A stretch of 64,000 bases of DNA from Theobroma cacao (Eukaryota > Streptophyta > Magnoliopsida > Malvales > Malvaceae), in contig NC_030855.1 of the NCBI RefSeq assembly GCF_000208745.1, positions 20,533,587 through 20,597,586 on the forward strand, in the 5' to 3' direction. The stretch's first letter is position 1. Each line of letters begins with the position of its first letter. The position numbers and the translations under genes are program-made. Shown here one piece after another: positions 1-11,028 of this stretch. The notes below the pieces were generated by a model. That model was not told where the DNA came from, searched no databases, and saw only the letters and a list, made by a program, of their open reading frames with translations.

Positions 1-609
1 AGTGTCGAATAAGAACCTCAGAATTTGAAATAGAACAAATTTGAAGATATCCCAGCCTATATTAAGTTAATGTATTATTTAACAGACATAAAGGGCTGAA
101 ATAGCAAGCATAAGCGAATGGTAGATATACACATGTCAGAGCAAGAGTGATAAGTGAACCCATACAAATCCTTGAGCGGTTTCAGCTAAAGCACCAGCTC
201 CAGCCGAGGCAAAATTGACCCCATAAGTAAATTGATGATTTCCAGGTTGAAGATATGGTTGAATTAGGGGTAGGTTTGCATACTCGGCTGCAAGAAAACT
301 AAAACACTCAGAACAAACAGTCATATTTCAGTACAAAATGGAAAAATGAAAATTTGTCTTACCAATGAAGTCTGGAATTAGACGCCCATCAGAAAATCTT
401 CCAGTGGGGTATTTGAAGAAGGTTTCCCCATATGGCCAAAAATTTGCCCGAGCAATCGTGTCGATGTAGTTATTATTTCCAGAATCAAAGAGTGAATCCC
501 CCAAGATGAACAAGGCGACATGGTTTTTTGGCAGACTACTACTGCATACGAGGTTGAGAGAACTTGCACAAAGAAGAAAGAAACACAAAAAGAACCTTAA
601 ACTAGCCAT
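1..609 (-). CDS. GDSL esterase/lipase, GLIP type (5' part only, cut by window edge)
   Basis: Exon 1 is 363-609 and exon 2 is 166-287. The remaining exons would lie left of base 1, and the last bases of the window are intron 2. Exon 1 encodes a hydrophobic signal peptide followed by the block I motif [15 protein letters not shown] with the nucleophile Ser (residue 39). Exon 2 carries the block II region with [12 protein letters not shown]. Both exons have exactly the same lengths (247 and 122 bp) as in the intact paralogue at 6914-8552, and the first 83 residues differ at only 9 places. It should be a secreted SGNH hydrolase. Whether the gene is intact beyond the edge cannot be seen. Confidence 0.85.
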
Positions 610-1303
610 GTTAGAAATGGATTTCGCTTTATGTCATTATCCTCATTAGCTTGCATGGTCTTTATAGAGTTGTCTGCTTCCTACATGACGCAGAATTCAG
701 TCCTATCAGATGCCAGAAGTTTCCTATAACATCCCAGAATAAGGCGTGGCGGTCCACAAACGAATTGTTTTTCTTTTATCTTTTTTTGAAGAATTTTACT
801 CAATGGGGGACTGCAAAGGAAATTTTGAATGGACCAAGTGGCCAGTTAATTTATTTTTTCAGGAAAATAGCGTAAGTTCTGAACTTTTCAACAAATAAAG
901 ATTGACAATTTGATAGGATGAGAAATAATTTGGTTGTTTATCTCAAGGTAAATTTCATGTGTTAAGTTGGATAATTAATTATCTTAAAATGATTTAATTA
1001 TTATATTTAAGTTCTTACACAGAGACATGTAAATCAAGTGAATTATTACTTACGGTTTTTTTTTGAATTATTACTTAAGTTGATATCATAATAAGTTAGA
1101 TGATTAATTATTTTAAACATTTTAACCAATCCCAAAGAACTCAATTATTATATTTAAATTCTAGCTCCATTGATGAAAGTTTTTGCGGCTCAATTCATTT
1201 GCAGTTAGATGATAAAATTGGTCAATGGTTTGTTGTTTGGGCATTGCCAAAAAAAAAAAAAACTAATTAGTTTTGTATAAAACAATTAATCTCTGTTAAG
1301 TTT
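610..1303. repeat. Duplicated upstream DNA, copy 1
   Basis: The sequence upstream of the edge GDSL gene matches the DNA upstream of the GDSL gene at 6914-8552: first 8553-8825, then, after an inserted stretch, about 10606-11028. Shared landmarks are the repeated 'gttggataattaatt' region, an 'aaatttgtcaa/aaattggtcaa' followed by 'tttgttgtttg', and 'actaattagt..tgta'. Homology stops where the reverse-complement LINE tail at about 1305 begins. No gene is seen here. Confidence 0.75.
661..666 (-). promoter_or_regulatory. TATA box of the edge GDSL gene
   Basis: On the minus strand this reads TATAAA, about 52 bp upstream of the ATG at 609. The same element sits at the same spacing before the paralogue at 8552. 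Confidence 0.55.
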
Positions 1304-1304
1304 T

Positions 1305-2230
1305 TCTTTTTTTATCCCAGAAGAAAACACAAGTTTATTAACAAAATATTACCAAGTATATGGTATCTTTATACGCACTACAAAACTCGTAGAAAAACTC
1401 GTAGAGAGACATTTTGAGAGAAGTGCTACTTTCTCTATGCCCCTCTACCCCTTTTCTCGTTATGAATGTATGTGGCACACCAAGACCATCCCTGTTTAAG
1501 ATATAAACCAATGAGGATGGGGGCAAAGGACCCAATTTTCAGGGCACATCTCTTGGTTTGATTGAGTTGTCATCCAATGTGCAACCATATTGGCTTCCCT
1601 ACGAACACAACTTATCTCCACATTTACAAATTTACAAAACTATTTCCTAATATCTGTTAGTATAGCACAGATTCTCCAACCTACACACTTTAATTATGCC
1701 AACCTGATCCGTCCTTTGACTGCTATCGCCTTAGCTTCTGGACTTGATTTCACAAGCACCTTGTTTCTTGTTCCGCATTAGCGTTCTTTCATCATTATCT
1801 CTTAATACTAATCCGACAGCCGCCTTAGGAGGATGTTTATGGAAAGAAGTATCGATGTTGACTTTGACCCAACCACTTCCACGACATTAATGTCATGAAT
1901 TTGCCTGCTATCATTGATTTTTCTTTTGCAAAACCATCTCCTACATATCTTCTGCGCCATTACCTCTCCATATATATTCACCCACTGCCCTTTGAACTTT
2001 AATTAGCATCACGACTTTTCCCATTTATACTAGCTTCACATCACATCTAGCTCAAATATTTCAACAAGTGAAAGTCAGAGTTGTAGACAACAGTCGCTGC
2101 CAATCACTGCTCCATATCTGGGACTTTTTGCAGTTCCTTATCACTGAAGTAACACATGTTTCATAGTCTCTCTTTGTTTATCCAAATTCTAGAAAACCGT
2201 ACCCTCCAAGGCTAATGGAGGTATGGTATA
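1305..2230 (-). mobile_element. LINE (L1-type) 3' remnant with RNase H-like end
   Basis: The minus strand, read with several stops and shifts, gives fragments of the RNase H-like domain that ends plant LINE polyproteins. One is VNIDTSFHKHPPKAAVGLVLRD (about 1800-1870). Another is CVRREANMVAHW (about 1575-1610), followed by PPSSLVYILNRDGL (about 1480-1520). The low-coordinate end has AATAAA followed by an A-rich tail on the minus strand (about 1305-1340). Farther right a degraded ETMKHVLLQ stretch suggests the zinc-binding reverse-transcriptase region. The element is 5'-truncated and dead. It ends exactly where the duplicated GDSL upstream DNA ends. Confidence 0.6.
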
Positions 2231-2302
2231 TTTCATACGTATATAATAAATTTATTCTAATCCATTCAGGAGCTGGCATGTATATACGTTAGTCATGGGT
2301 TG

Positions 2303-2662
2303 AAATCCTTGGCACACAGGTTACGGAAGCTTTGAGAGTTGACGAAGCTTGAGTTCCCATTCCACATTAGCAAGGCTAGGCCGCTGTTAACCTTGTGGGT
2401 ATGATGAGCACCGTCCCAGAACGAATACTTACTCGGATCTTTGCAGCTACTTGTATCTTTTGCTTCACAATTCGCTGCTTTAAGTTCCCCGCTTCCACGA
2501 CATCCTTCAACCCTTTACAAAAGAAGAAAAAAATTATTAGGCTGATTAATTAATTAATTGCAAATTGTTAATAAGATTGAAATTATGTATTTCACTTACC
2601 ATAAACTTCAGGTCTTTGAATTCCATCATAGACTGCTTCATAGTAATTGAAAATTACGTACT
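2303..2662 (-). pseudogene. Divergent GDSL lipase 3' fragment (two exons)
   Basis: Minus strand. An exon at about 2600-2662 reads NYYEAVYDGIQRPEVYG up to a GTAAG donor. After a roughly 85-bp intron, an exon at about 2303-2514 reads KDVVEAG in one frame. It then continues as GSGELKAANCEAKDTSSCKDPSKYSFWDGAHH in another frame, ending with a TGA near 2303. The intron falls in the same place and phase as intron 4 of the GDSL genes in this window (after ..YG). The C-terminal D-x-x-H pair is present (WDGAHH). The frame change next to the expected CCGSG motif and the lack of any block I exon argue for a broken gene. The cysteine pattern differs from its neighbours, so it came from another GDSL subfamily. 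Confidence 0.55.
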
Positions 2663-2664
2663 CT

Positions 2665-2955
2665 AATTTTTTTCATCCCTTGCCCTTTGTCATTGTTGGA
2701 CATTTTCAATAATAATAAGTGTGGGATACAATCTCTCGTTAGAAGAGAGAAAAATTTTTTTTTTTTAAATAAAAAGGAGAATAAATTCATATTAAAGTGC
2801 AAATTGGACCATAACAGGACTTTTCAAGCCTTATTTGATCTTGAAAATTAATTGAATTAATAATATATAATAATTATATTATAAAGATACATGGCAAATT
2901 AATAGTTCCATTTTAGCATAAGCAGCATACTTAATAGGCAGATTAATTCTTAGAT
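2665..2955. other. AT-rich spacer, no feature seen
   Basis: Low-complexity AT-rich DNA between the divergent GDSL fragment and the poly(A)-tailed insertion to its right. No open frame or recognisable repeat was found. Confidence 0.5.
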
Positions 2956-2959
2956 ACAT

Positions 2960-3426
2960 GATCGTTGTCCTTCAGAGCTGGTTTTGTTGATAAAGTCCTT
3001 CGAAAGATGGACACATCTATTGTCTCTGTGTCTGTTCGGTAGATCCCTTCTTGATTCATTTGATCTAGACTAGTTTCTCCTTTGATAGTGGTTTTGTTCG
3101 TTTAGAGGCTGTTTCGTTAACTGTTGATAGCCATTCTGATTTTTGGGTTTGGGGTAGTTATGACGTGCTAAAGGTTCTCTGAGTTTTTACTTTTCTCTGA
3201 ACAGCACAGGTCTTTAGGATAAGGGTAGAAAGCTTACCTCTTGTTTCTTGCTCAACCTAGGGAAGGAACTGCTCACATTTTTCGGCGGGCAGTTCTCTTG
3301 CTTTTTTGTACTTCTCTTATGCCCAAGCCTCTTTATTATGCCAATAAAAGTCTTTAGCAAAGTGTTAAAGACTTTGGATGGCATGAAGAATTGGTGCTAA
3401 TAAAATCACTTTTCAAAAAAAAAAAA
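2960..3426 (+). mobile_element. LINE-like 3' end with poly(A) tail
   Basis: A T-rich, non-coding stretch ends in 'taataaaatcacttttc' followed by twelve A (3415-3426). The same terminal motif occurs, inverted, at 52407-52436 at the end of a certain LINE, so this is probably a 3' UTR-only LINE insertion. It lies just downstream of the last recognisable exon (exon 4) of the pseudogene at 3454-4634, where intron 4 and exon 5 should be. No coding region is kept, and the 5' boundary is an estimate. Confidence 0.5.
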
Positions 3427-3453
3427 TTTCTTAATTTTATTATCTCTGATAGG

Positions 3454-4634
3454 AGAAGATGCCACAGCGCCTACCATATATTTCAGGATTACTCAGTATT
3501 TCAGTAGCAGCAACTTTAATATCCTCTTTGCGTATCTCAATCCTTCTAGTTGGATATTCAGCACCTACAAAACTTTGGAAAGTGCTTCATTGTGCAGTAT
3601 TGATAGTGCTGTGCCTAATGGGACGGAGGAACCTTCATTTCCTGATACTTCCATCGATAACATTAAAACCAAAATCTCCAAGGCCAGAACCCCAAATTTC
3701 CTTTCTCCTTTTCTGTATATTTCCTGAAATTAACATCAAAATGGAATATATATTGCAACTTATTCATGTTGTGATAAAGAGGAAGCTTAAAAGATTAAAA
3801 TGCTTGAACAATGAGGAATTACTTTGATAGCATCAGTTAGATTGCCAATCACCATCCCAACATGTTCTTCTATAAAGGATTGGAAATATTGGAGTTTGTC
3901 CGGTTAAAAAATATGTAACCATCGGCTCCAAAGGTAATTAAGTGAACGGCTTGGGATAACAAAATTTTGGCTTCTGCATCCCCTAGTTTCTGTCTCAACA
4001 GCTTTTCCACATTCTTGAAATGACTTAACTGAGTTCTCAAATCTATCGCCCGCAAAAATTTAATTATTCAACCACGTGAAACAAAGTGGAAGAAATCATC
4101 TTCTAACAGGAACCTCAGAACATGAAACACAACTCATTTGAAGATGCTAGATAAAGTGCTTATGACTTATGACAGACAAATGAGCAAGCACTTACATTTC
4201 CTTTGATTAGTATCAGTCAAAGCACCAGCTCCAGCCGAGGCAAAATTGACCCCGTAGGTCAATTGATGGTTGTTAGGTTGTAAATATGGTGGAATTAGAG
4301 GTAACTTCGCATATTCGGCTGCAACAAAGCCACAAACTCAGAACACAATCATATATGACTATATGTTTCAGTAATCTGTACTAAAATAACAAAGAAACGT
4401 TGTCTTACCAATAAAATCTGGAACTTTACGCCCATCAGAAAATCTCTTGTGGCATATTTGAAGGTCTCCCCATATGGACAACAATTTTCCTGAAAAGTCG
4501 TGTTGATGTAATTATTATTTCCAGCATCAAACATTGAGTCCCCTAGGATAAACAAGGCGACATGGTTTTTTGGCAGACTACGGCGGCGAGCTTTAGAAAA
4601 GTGAGACGCAGACACAGAACCTTAATTTTGCCAT
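3454..4634 (-). pseudogene. GDSL esterase/lipase pseudogene
   Basis: Four of the five GDSL exons are recognisable. Exon 1 (about 4410-4634) starts at an ATG at 4634 that runs into a stop in the signal peptide. It keeps FILGDSMFDAGNNNY, then loses one codon and shifts frame at the [10 protein letters not shown] position. Exon 2 (about 4200-4318) is open and encodes [15 protein letters not shown] and [12 protein letters not shown]. Exon 3 (about 3829-4049) has lost its acceptor AG (GG at 4050-4051), carries GADGY where the active family has GxNDY (the catalytic Asn is gone), and shifts frame near 3880. Exon 4 (about 3454-3730) has stops and shifts. Exon 5 is missing, and a poly(A) insertion sits where intron 4 should be. 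These lesions make a functional product very unlikely. Confidence 0.85.
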
Positions 4635-5030
4635 ATGAAACAGTTTAACTTTTGTGTCAGATACACTCTATTCTTTTTACTCTTAGTTTGTTTGATATTT
4701 ATTGAGTTGTTAGCGTTCTACATGAGGTGAAATGCAGTCTATAACCGTTTTAAAAAATGCAGTCTATTTCTCTGTATCAAGAAGGAATAAACTCGCAAGG
4801 AATAAGGATCGGCGCGAGGAGAATTTTCAAGGGACCAATTAAATAGCAAGAGATAGGAGTACAACAATTATTAGCACTAATGTGGCATTTAATCAAACAC
4901 CAATCTCCTCTTAACCTTGGTTTAATCATCAAATAAATTAGCATTAATAATTAGTATGATTAAATACCCTTAACAACATGAAACATTGTTTAAAATACAA
5001 AAAATTGTATGCAAAATCACATTTTACTTG
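4635..5030. other. Upstream DNA of the GDSL pseudogene
   Basis: AT-rich sequence with only weak resemblance to the upstream DNA of the other GDSL copies. No gene was found. Confidence 0.4.
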
Positions 5031-5034
5031 GAGC

Positions 5035-5310
5035 TCAATATAGTCTCTTGCGTCTTTGCTGCTGCTGATTAAGGTTGGACAGCTTGGGACCGGATGCTTC
5101 TTGTGACTTTGGGGTTCTCCTCATTTTGATCAACTTTTGTGTTCCAATTGTAAACATTAGGCCCTTAGTTCTTTTTTGTCTTCTTTTCGCCCGAACCTTC
5201 TCCGTTGACAGGGGCGTTTCTTTTCTGCCATTGTTGCCAAAGGCTTGTTGCAGCTTTTTGCTACCATACAGGGGCAAAGCCCACTCCAAAGCTTGACTTA
5301 ATAATCTCAA
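5035..5310 (-). CDS. Short basic open frame, unrecognised
   Basis: A 91-codon minus-strand frame rich in Lys, Arg and Gln, with a basic middle (KVRAKRRQKRTKG) and a Gln/Arg end (QQQQRRKR). GC content and codon composition are higher than in the surrounding AT-rich DNA, which suggests descent from coding sequence, perhaps one exon or a captured gene fragment. I do not recognise the family and see no signal peptide, membrane segment or partner exons. It may well be a relic. Confidence 0.2.
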   Translation of the reverse strand: MRLLSQALEWALPLYGSKKLQQAFGNNGRKETPLSTEKVRAKRRQKRTKGLMFTIGTQKLIKMRRTPKSQEASGPKLSNLNQQQQRRKRLY

Positions 5311-6913
5311 AGGCTTAAAAGCTAAATATTCAAATGAAGCTTTTTTTTTTAATTCAAATTAAGAAAATGAGTTTTTTTATTTAAGTCAAGGAAGAGAAAA
5401 TGGAGAAAGAAGAATTTATAAGTAGACATTATAAATTGAAAAAAAAATTAGTTTTATATATAAAAAAGAAGTTATTGGAGATCATTAAATCCATATTATA
5501 CTTAGTGGATTGGAAATAGGAAAAATAGTTGAGAATTAATAACATTGTGAGAATTGAGAAATGATAAAAAAAATTGAGATTTATTAGGTAAGGGGGTGAA
5601 AAATATGTCATTTTATTAATTATTTTTACTTTTATAAATTTTTAATGAGAAATGAGATAAATAGTTGAGAATTAATAAAAGTGTGAAAGTAAGAGAAAAA
5701 AGATATTTATTAGGTATAAGAGAATAGATAAATATTTTATTATTTATCTTAATTTTTCTATAGTTTTAATATAATTAATTATGTTATTATTATAAAATTA
5801 TGAAACTTCTTCGAATTTGAAGCATAAAGTCCTTGCTTTTATAGCTTTATCAACCAGCTAGCACAGATGCGAAAAGAAGTCTTCCACTAATTTAGTATTA
5901 GATTTGTTATGATATTCAAGCTTTTGGTTTAATAAAATTCATTTTTCATAAAAAAAAAATTAAGAAACAAACGAATGATAAAAAAATACTTAAACATTCA
6001 ATTCAAGAACATGATTGTTTATATCAAAATCTTAGAGGAATATTTAATTTACATGATGATGAGTTATATATATATATATAGAAACAGAGTTTTAAGATAT
6101 TAGACTTTTATTATATAGTGTGTATTATGTTTTGTTCAAAGTCTTTATGTATAAAAAATTAAGAAAGTCCAAAATTTAACCATTTTAAAAAAATAATAAC
6201 AACACTCATCTTGACCAAGACTAAATAATGGAAATTGATAGATGGATGGGACATTGACTCTTACTTTACGACCAACAAAGAGTTTTTATGTGCATTCTCT
6301 CTCAATGCATTTGCCATTCTTACATTTGAAGTTTGATCATTGTCCATGTCATTCGTTTTCAAATATGAATTTTTAAATCAATTAATTGTTAGAATTTTAA
6401 ATTTCGATTTTAGAAATATCATGTTCAAATTTTGAGAGAGAGGATTTGAAATATATTTTTTATAATTATTACATTACAATTAATCAATTACAATATTAAA
6501 TTATGTATAATTCATCAAAATATTTTATAGAGTTTATATTTATAAGTGATGGATGTTACATGATTTTTTAATGTGATTGAATAATTACAAGATTGTAATT
6601 AAAAATATTACAAATGAAATGCTTTAGAAAGAACTTAAGTCATTTGTGTATTTTAAGATTTAATAAATTTTTATATATATAAAAAACAATTTTAGAGAGA
6701 GTAAGATAATTACAGTACTTCCCTCCATTGTACAAAATCTAACATGTGATTTTATTCAAATCAATTGCGTAGAAACACATACATAAAATTCTGGAAAGTT
6801 TCACGTCTTGGCACTCTTTGGAAGGCTTATTAGGTTGCACTACTATCAGTATAATCATATTTATTTATTAATTCCTTACTTAGACAACAAACAAATGACA
6901 TTGAAATTAATGA
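5311..6913. other. AT-rich intergenic DNA with a possible LINE tail
   Basis: Mostly low-complexity AT-rich DNA, including a (TA)n run near 6066-6081. At about 5930-5960 'aataaaattcatttttcat' is followed by A(9), a plausible LINE 3' end with nothing coding before it. No gene was found. Confidence 0.45.
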
Positions 6914-8552
6914 TCATGCTTCAAATAGTGCTTCGAGATTGTAAGGCCCCGTTATATTGGGTGTTCCCCTCCACATCAGCTCCGCAATCTGCTTATTGGC
7001 CTTGTCAGAGATATGACTAGCGTCAAAGAACAAATATTCACTAGGATCTGCACATAATTCATAGTCTGTCACACCCCTCTTTCCTCCGCAGCTGAAAATT
7101 CCTCTGTATGGACCGCTCCCACAACATGCAATCTCTGCCTCCTTGAAACCTTCAAATATTCAATCACAGAATCTATATTAGAATATGCGTGATTTTTCCG
7201 AGCACTTACTTCAAGGATTCATGTACTTATCCCTCGCTTAAAGACATGATTCAAATTTTCTTCTCCTAAATAAATAAATTAGTATAAGAAGATAGCCCGG
7301 TGCATACCATATTTTTCAGGATTATTCAATCTTTCACTAGAAGAAATATTAAAATCATGCTTTGCATATTTAAATCCTTCTAGTTTGATCTTCAGCTCCT
7401 GCAGGGCTTTAGAAAGAGCAGCATTGTGGACTTTTGCTAGTTCGGTTGCTTCCTCAAAGCAGGAACCTGTATTTCCCGGTACAAATACTTTCATTATCGG
7501 CGCACAACCCAATGGCCCCAAGTTGAGTAACCCAAATTTCCTTCCTCCTTTCTTATATATTTCCTGAAACGTAAAAATGGAATATACATTGCAATCAACC
7601 TAACTGGGTTTAAAGGGAAATTTTAAGAGAGAAAACGTTAAGAAGGCTTGAGTTTTATGAACTTACTTTTATAGTATCTGTTAGATTGCCAATCACCATT
7701 CCCGCATATTCTTCTTTGGACAAGGATTGTAAAACACTGGAGTTTGTGGTGAAAGGGGACATGTAATCATTGCCTCCAATGTTAATTAAGTAAACAGCTT
7801 TGGAGAACAAGGTCTTGGCTTGCGCATCGCCTAGTTTCTTCCCCAACAGCTTTGTCACATTTTTGAAATTACTTAACTGAGTTTTCAAATCTATCACCTG
7901 CAATTAATCCGCAATTTGTAAAAAGAGGAAGAAATCAGCGTCGAACAAGAACCTCAGAATTTGAAATAGAACAAATTTGAAGATATCCCAGGCGATATTA
8001 AATTAATGCATGATTTAATAGACATAAAGGGTTGAAATAGCAAGCATAAGCGAATGGTAGATAAACAGCATATTACACATGTCAGAACCAGAGTGATAAC
8101 CGAACCCATACCAATCCTTGATTACTTTCAGCTAAAGCACCAGCTCCATCCGAGGCAAAATTGACCCCATAAATAAATTGATGATTTCCAGGTTGAAGAT
8201 ATGGTGGAATTAATGGTAAGTTTGCATACTCAGCTGCAAGAAAACTAACATTATCAGAACACAGTCATATTTCAGTACAAAAGGAAAAGTGAAAATTTGT
8301 CTTACCAATGAAGTCTGGAATTATACGCCCATCAGAAAATCTCCCAGTGGGGTATTTGAAAAAGGTTTCTCCATATGGCCAATAATTTGCCCGAGCAATC
8401 GTGTTAATGTAGTTATTATTTCCAGGATCAAACAGTGAATCCCCCAAGATGAACAAGGCGACATGGTTTTTTGGCGGACTACGGCTGTATACGAGGGTGA
8501 GAGAACTTGCACAAAGAAGAAAGAAACAGACAAAGAACCTTAAACTTGCCAT
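6914..8552 (-). CDS. GDSL esterase/lipase, GLIP type (intact)
   Basis: Five exons: 8306-8552, 8112-8233, 7667-7897, 7308-7563 and 6914-7149. All have GT/AG borders and together they give 363 residues, normal for the GLIP family. Residues 1-23 form a signal peptide. Block I is ILGDSLFD with nucleophile Ser39. Block II has a Gly in GVNFAS. Block III is GGNDY with Asn166. Block V has the Asp328/His331 pair in FFDASH. The protein should be a secreted acyl hydrolase (lipase/esterase) of the SGNH fold. Arabidopsis GLIP1/GLIP2 relatives act in ethylene-linked defence, but substrate and role here are inferred. One oddity is SDGAGA in block II, where all sister copies with a readable exon 2 have SAGAGA or SSGAGA. 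It is a recent duplicate of the gene at the left edge. Confidence 0.92.
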
Positions 8553-8601
8553 GTTAGAAATGGATTTGACTTTATGTCATTCTCCTCATTGGTTTGCATG
8601 G

Positions 8602-8609
8602 TATTTATA
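8602..8609 (-). promoter_or_regulatory. TATA box of the GDSL gene at 6914-8552
   Basis: The minus strand reads TATAAATA, 50 bp upstream of the ATG. The spacing matches that of the sister genes at 609 and 15942. Confidence 0.6.
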
Positions 8610-8859
8610 GAGTTGCCTGCTTCCTACCTGACACAGAATTCAGTCCTATGAGATACCACAAGTTTCTTGCAACGTCCTAGAATGAGGCGTGAACTTGCAG
8701 GGAAAAAAGGGGCGGTCTACAACGGAATTTTTTTTTTAACGGCAAGGTCAAAGAATTTTTCTCAACGAGGATGGCAAACGAAATTTTGAATGGACCAAGT
8801 GGCTATTTATTTTATTTTGATACAATATTTGAAAAAATTTTGTATTATTCAAAAAAATT

Positions 8860-9795
8860 TAAATAAATTTTTATTTTTTTTGAAAAGAATTTATTAGCTC
8901 GAGGAAAAGAAATTTCAATTACATTATTAAACAGTAATTCTCTAACTGTATTCAGGGGTTATTATAGGATAAAATTTTTTTGAAAATATTGAATCCCTCA
9001 TTGGCCATAGAGTCTGCAACTTTGTTACCCTCTCTAAAAACATTCATTATACGAATTTTTCACTAGTTTTGGATTAAATTGTGAATGGCTTGAATTAAAT
9101 CAAAATTAGAATATGGATGTCTCATGTGTGAAGAAATCGCTTGAACTACCAATCTGCCATCTATTTGAAGCTCGATCTTTCGATATTCCCACGCATATTT
9201 AAGACCACAATATACACCCTAAAATTCTACACAATAAGCTGGACATTTCTTGAGTCGCATAGCATAACCACCCTTCCATTGGCCATTTGAATCTCTAAGA
9301 ACTCCTCCAACAACTGCTTGATTTATAGAACTCCAATAAGCACCATTCGTATTTAAGGCAATCTAGTCCGAAGGAGGAGTCGCCCAACCTAGCAAAACTT
9401 CCACATGGTTGCTAGGTGTCTGTCCCCCTTCTTTTAAGTCCCTGAAAATCACCTTGAGTAATTGCCGAGACCCAAGTATAAATCAAAATTAGTTCTCTCA
9501 ATGTAAGAGATTAATTCTAAAAAATATGTACATTTCTCCACTTCCATAAGAACCAAACTGTTACTTCAAAGATTATAGCTCAAGGAGCACTATTGTCATG
9601 TTTTTTTTGCTTACTCAAATTAAATATCAACCAATCTGGTAGAGATAATCCAAAAAAAGAACTAACCTTCTTTGCTTGAAGAAGTTTTAGCCAAATCACG
9701 TTGGCTGAAGAGAAGTTCCCAGGAACATAAAGCACTGATTCTTCTGTCATATGACATTGTCTGCATAATCCATCATTTGAGAGGTGAGGATGATA
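8860..9795 (-). mobile_element. LINE 3' remnant (zf-RVT plus RNase H-like)
   Basis: The minus strand gives, with breaks, LCRQCHMTEESVLYV and WFLWKWRNVHIF (about 9525-9780), the zinc-binding end of a LINE reverse transcriptase. It then gives WIALNTNGAYWSSINQAVVG (about 9310-9370), GGVLRDSNGQWKGGYAMRL (about 9260-9315) and VFREGNKVADSMANEG (about 8997-9045), an RNase H-like domain. The low-coordinate end reads AATAAATTC.TTTTC followed by A(8) on the minus strand. The element is 5'-truncated with several stops. It sits inside the duplicated upstream DNA of the GDSL gene and is absent from the sister copy at 610-1303, so it came in after that duplication. Confidence 0.75.
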
Positions 9796-10605
9796 TCGTT
9801 TTTATATTTTTATTTTGAGTCAAATAAATTTTTATGATTAATAATTGATTAATTGTTATTAGTTAAAATATTACTTGTCATTTTACTTATTCGATATAAA
9901 ATAAAAATATAAAAACTTGATTGAACATGATAAAAGAATAAGAGTTTATTTGAATTTTCTCGAATATATAATTTAAAGATTTTTTCAAATATTATGTCCT
10001 TTCTTTTTTAGTGAAATAGCTGAAAAAACTAAACTTTTTAATGATAATAGGGATTTAAATAGGTAGGGTATTCATTTTTTTTGAAGTATCTTAACTTGAA
10101 TTCATTAATTAAGAGGTACCCGAATCCTATTAAAATCCAAATAAAATCGCAAAATACTATCCAAAATCAAACCCTAATAATATAGAACTATCCTCTAATT
10201 ATCTGAATTCGTTAAATAACTAATTAAATATCTCAAATAATAATTTAGATAACTAAAAATCATATAAAAAATTATTTTTTATGTATTAGTTTATAAAAAA
10301 GGAAATTGGTTAAGATGACAAAGGTTGTGTTGAAGGTGAGAAGGATAAATGTTTGAATCTTACAAATTACAAGTTTTTAAAATATTATAATATATATATT
10401 TGTATAATTGAGTTCGAGTTTAGAGTATTCTAAGGGTGATATCCAAAACCTATGTAAATTTGAGTTCTCGTAAAAAAAAACTACTCAAATTCGTCCCATA
10501 ACTGAATATAAGATGCTTTAACCTATGTTATCGGATACTTGAACTTATGTTATCGAGTTGAATATCCACATATGCCTCTATAACAACAACCCACTTACAT
10601 CCCAA
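9796..10605. other. AT-rich DNA inside the insertion, origin unclear
   Basis: This stretch has no counterpart in the sister upstream region, so it also belongs to the inserted or diverged part. It has no long open frame and no clear terminal repeats. Confidence 0.4.
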
Positions 10606-11028
10606 ACTGATAAAGATTGATAAATTGATAGGATGATAAATAATTTAATTATTTATTTCAAGATAATTTCTATGTGTTAAGTTGGATAATTAATTTTTAT
10701 AAAATTTGTAGTTGATTGATAATGACGTAATTATTATAGTTAAATTTTAACACGTTTCTTTAAATGTAGGTTGAGTGGATTATTGTTTAAGTCGATATAT
10801 ATATCACATTAAGTTGGAAGATTAATTATTTTAAATATTTTAATTGATTGCAAAAAAAAAAACCCGCTTAATATATATTAATTGTAGCACCATACATGAA
10901 AGTAATTGCGACTGAGTTCATTGTAGATGTGGAGGCAGCTGATAGAATTTGTCAAAGATTTGTTGTTTGACTATTGCCATGGACCTAACTAATTAGTCTT
11001 GTACTAAACTATTAATCTTTGTTAAGTT
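10606..11028. repeat. Duplicated upstream DNA, copy 2 (distal part)
   Basis: Matches 890-1303 in order and orientation: 'gataaagattga..aatttgataggatga', 'gtgttaagttggataattaatt', 'actaattagtcttgta' and 'ttaatctttgttaag'. The proximal part of the same duplicate is 8553-8825. The two are now separated by about 1.8 kb of inserted DNA. Confidence 0.75.

Noticed and set aside
1590..1781. Plus-strand 63-codon frame.
   Set aside because: Antisense to the LINE RNase H remnant.
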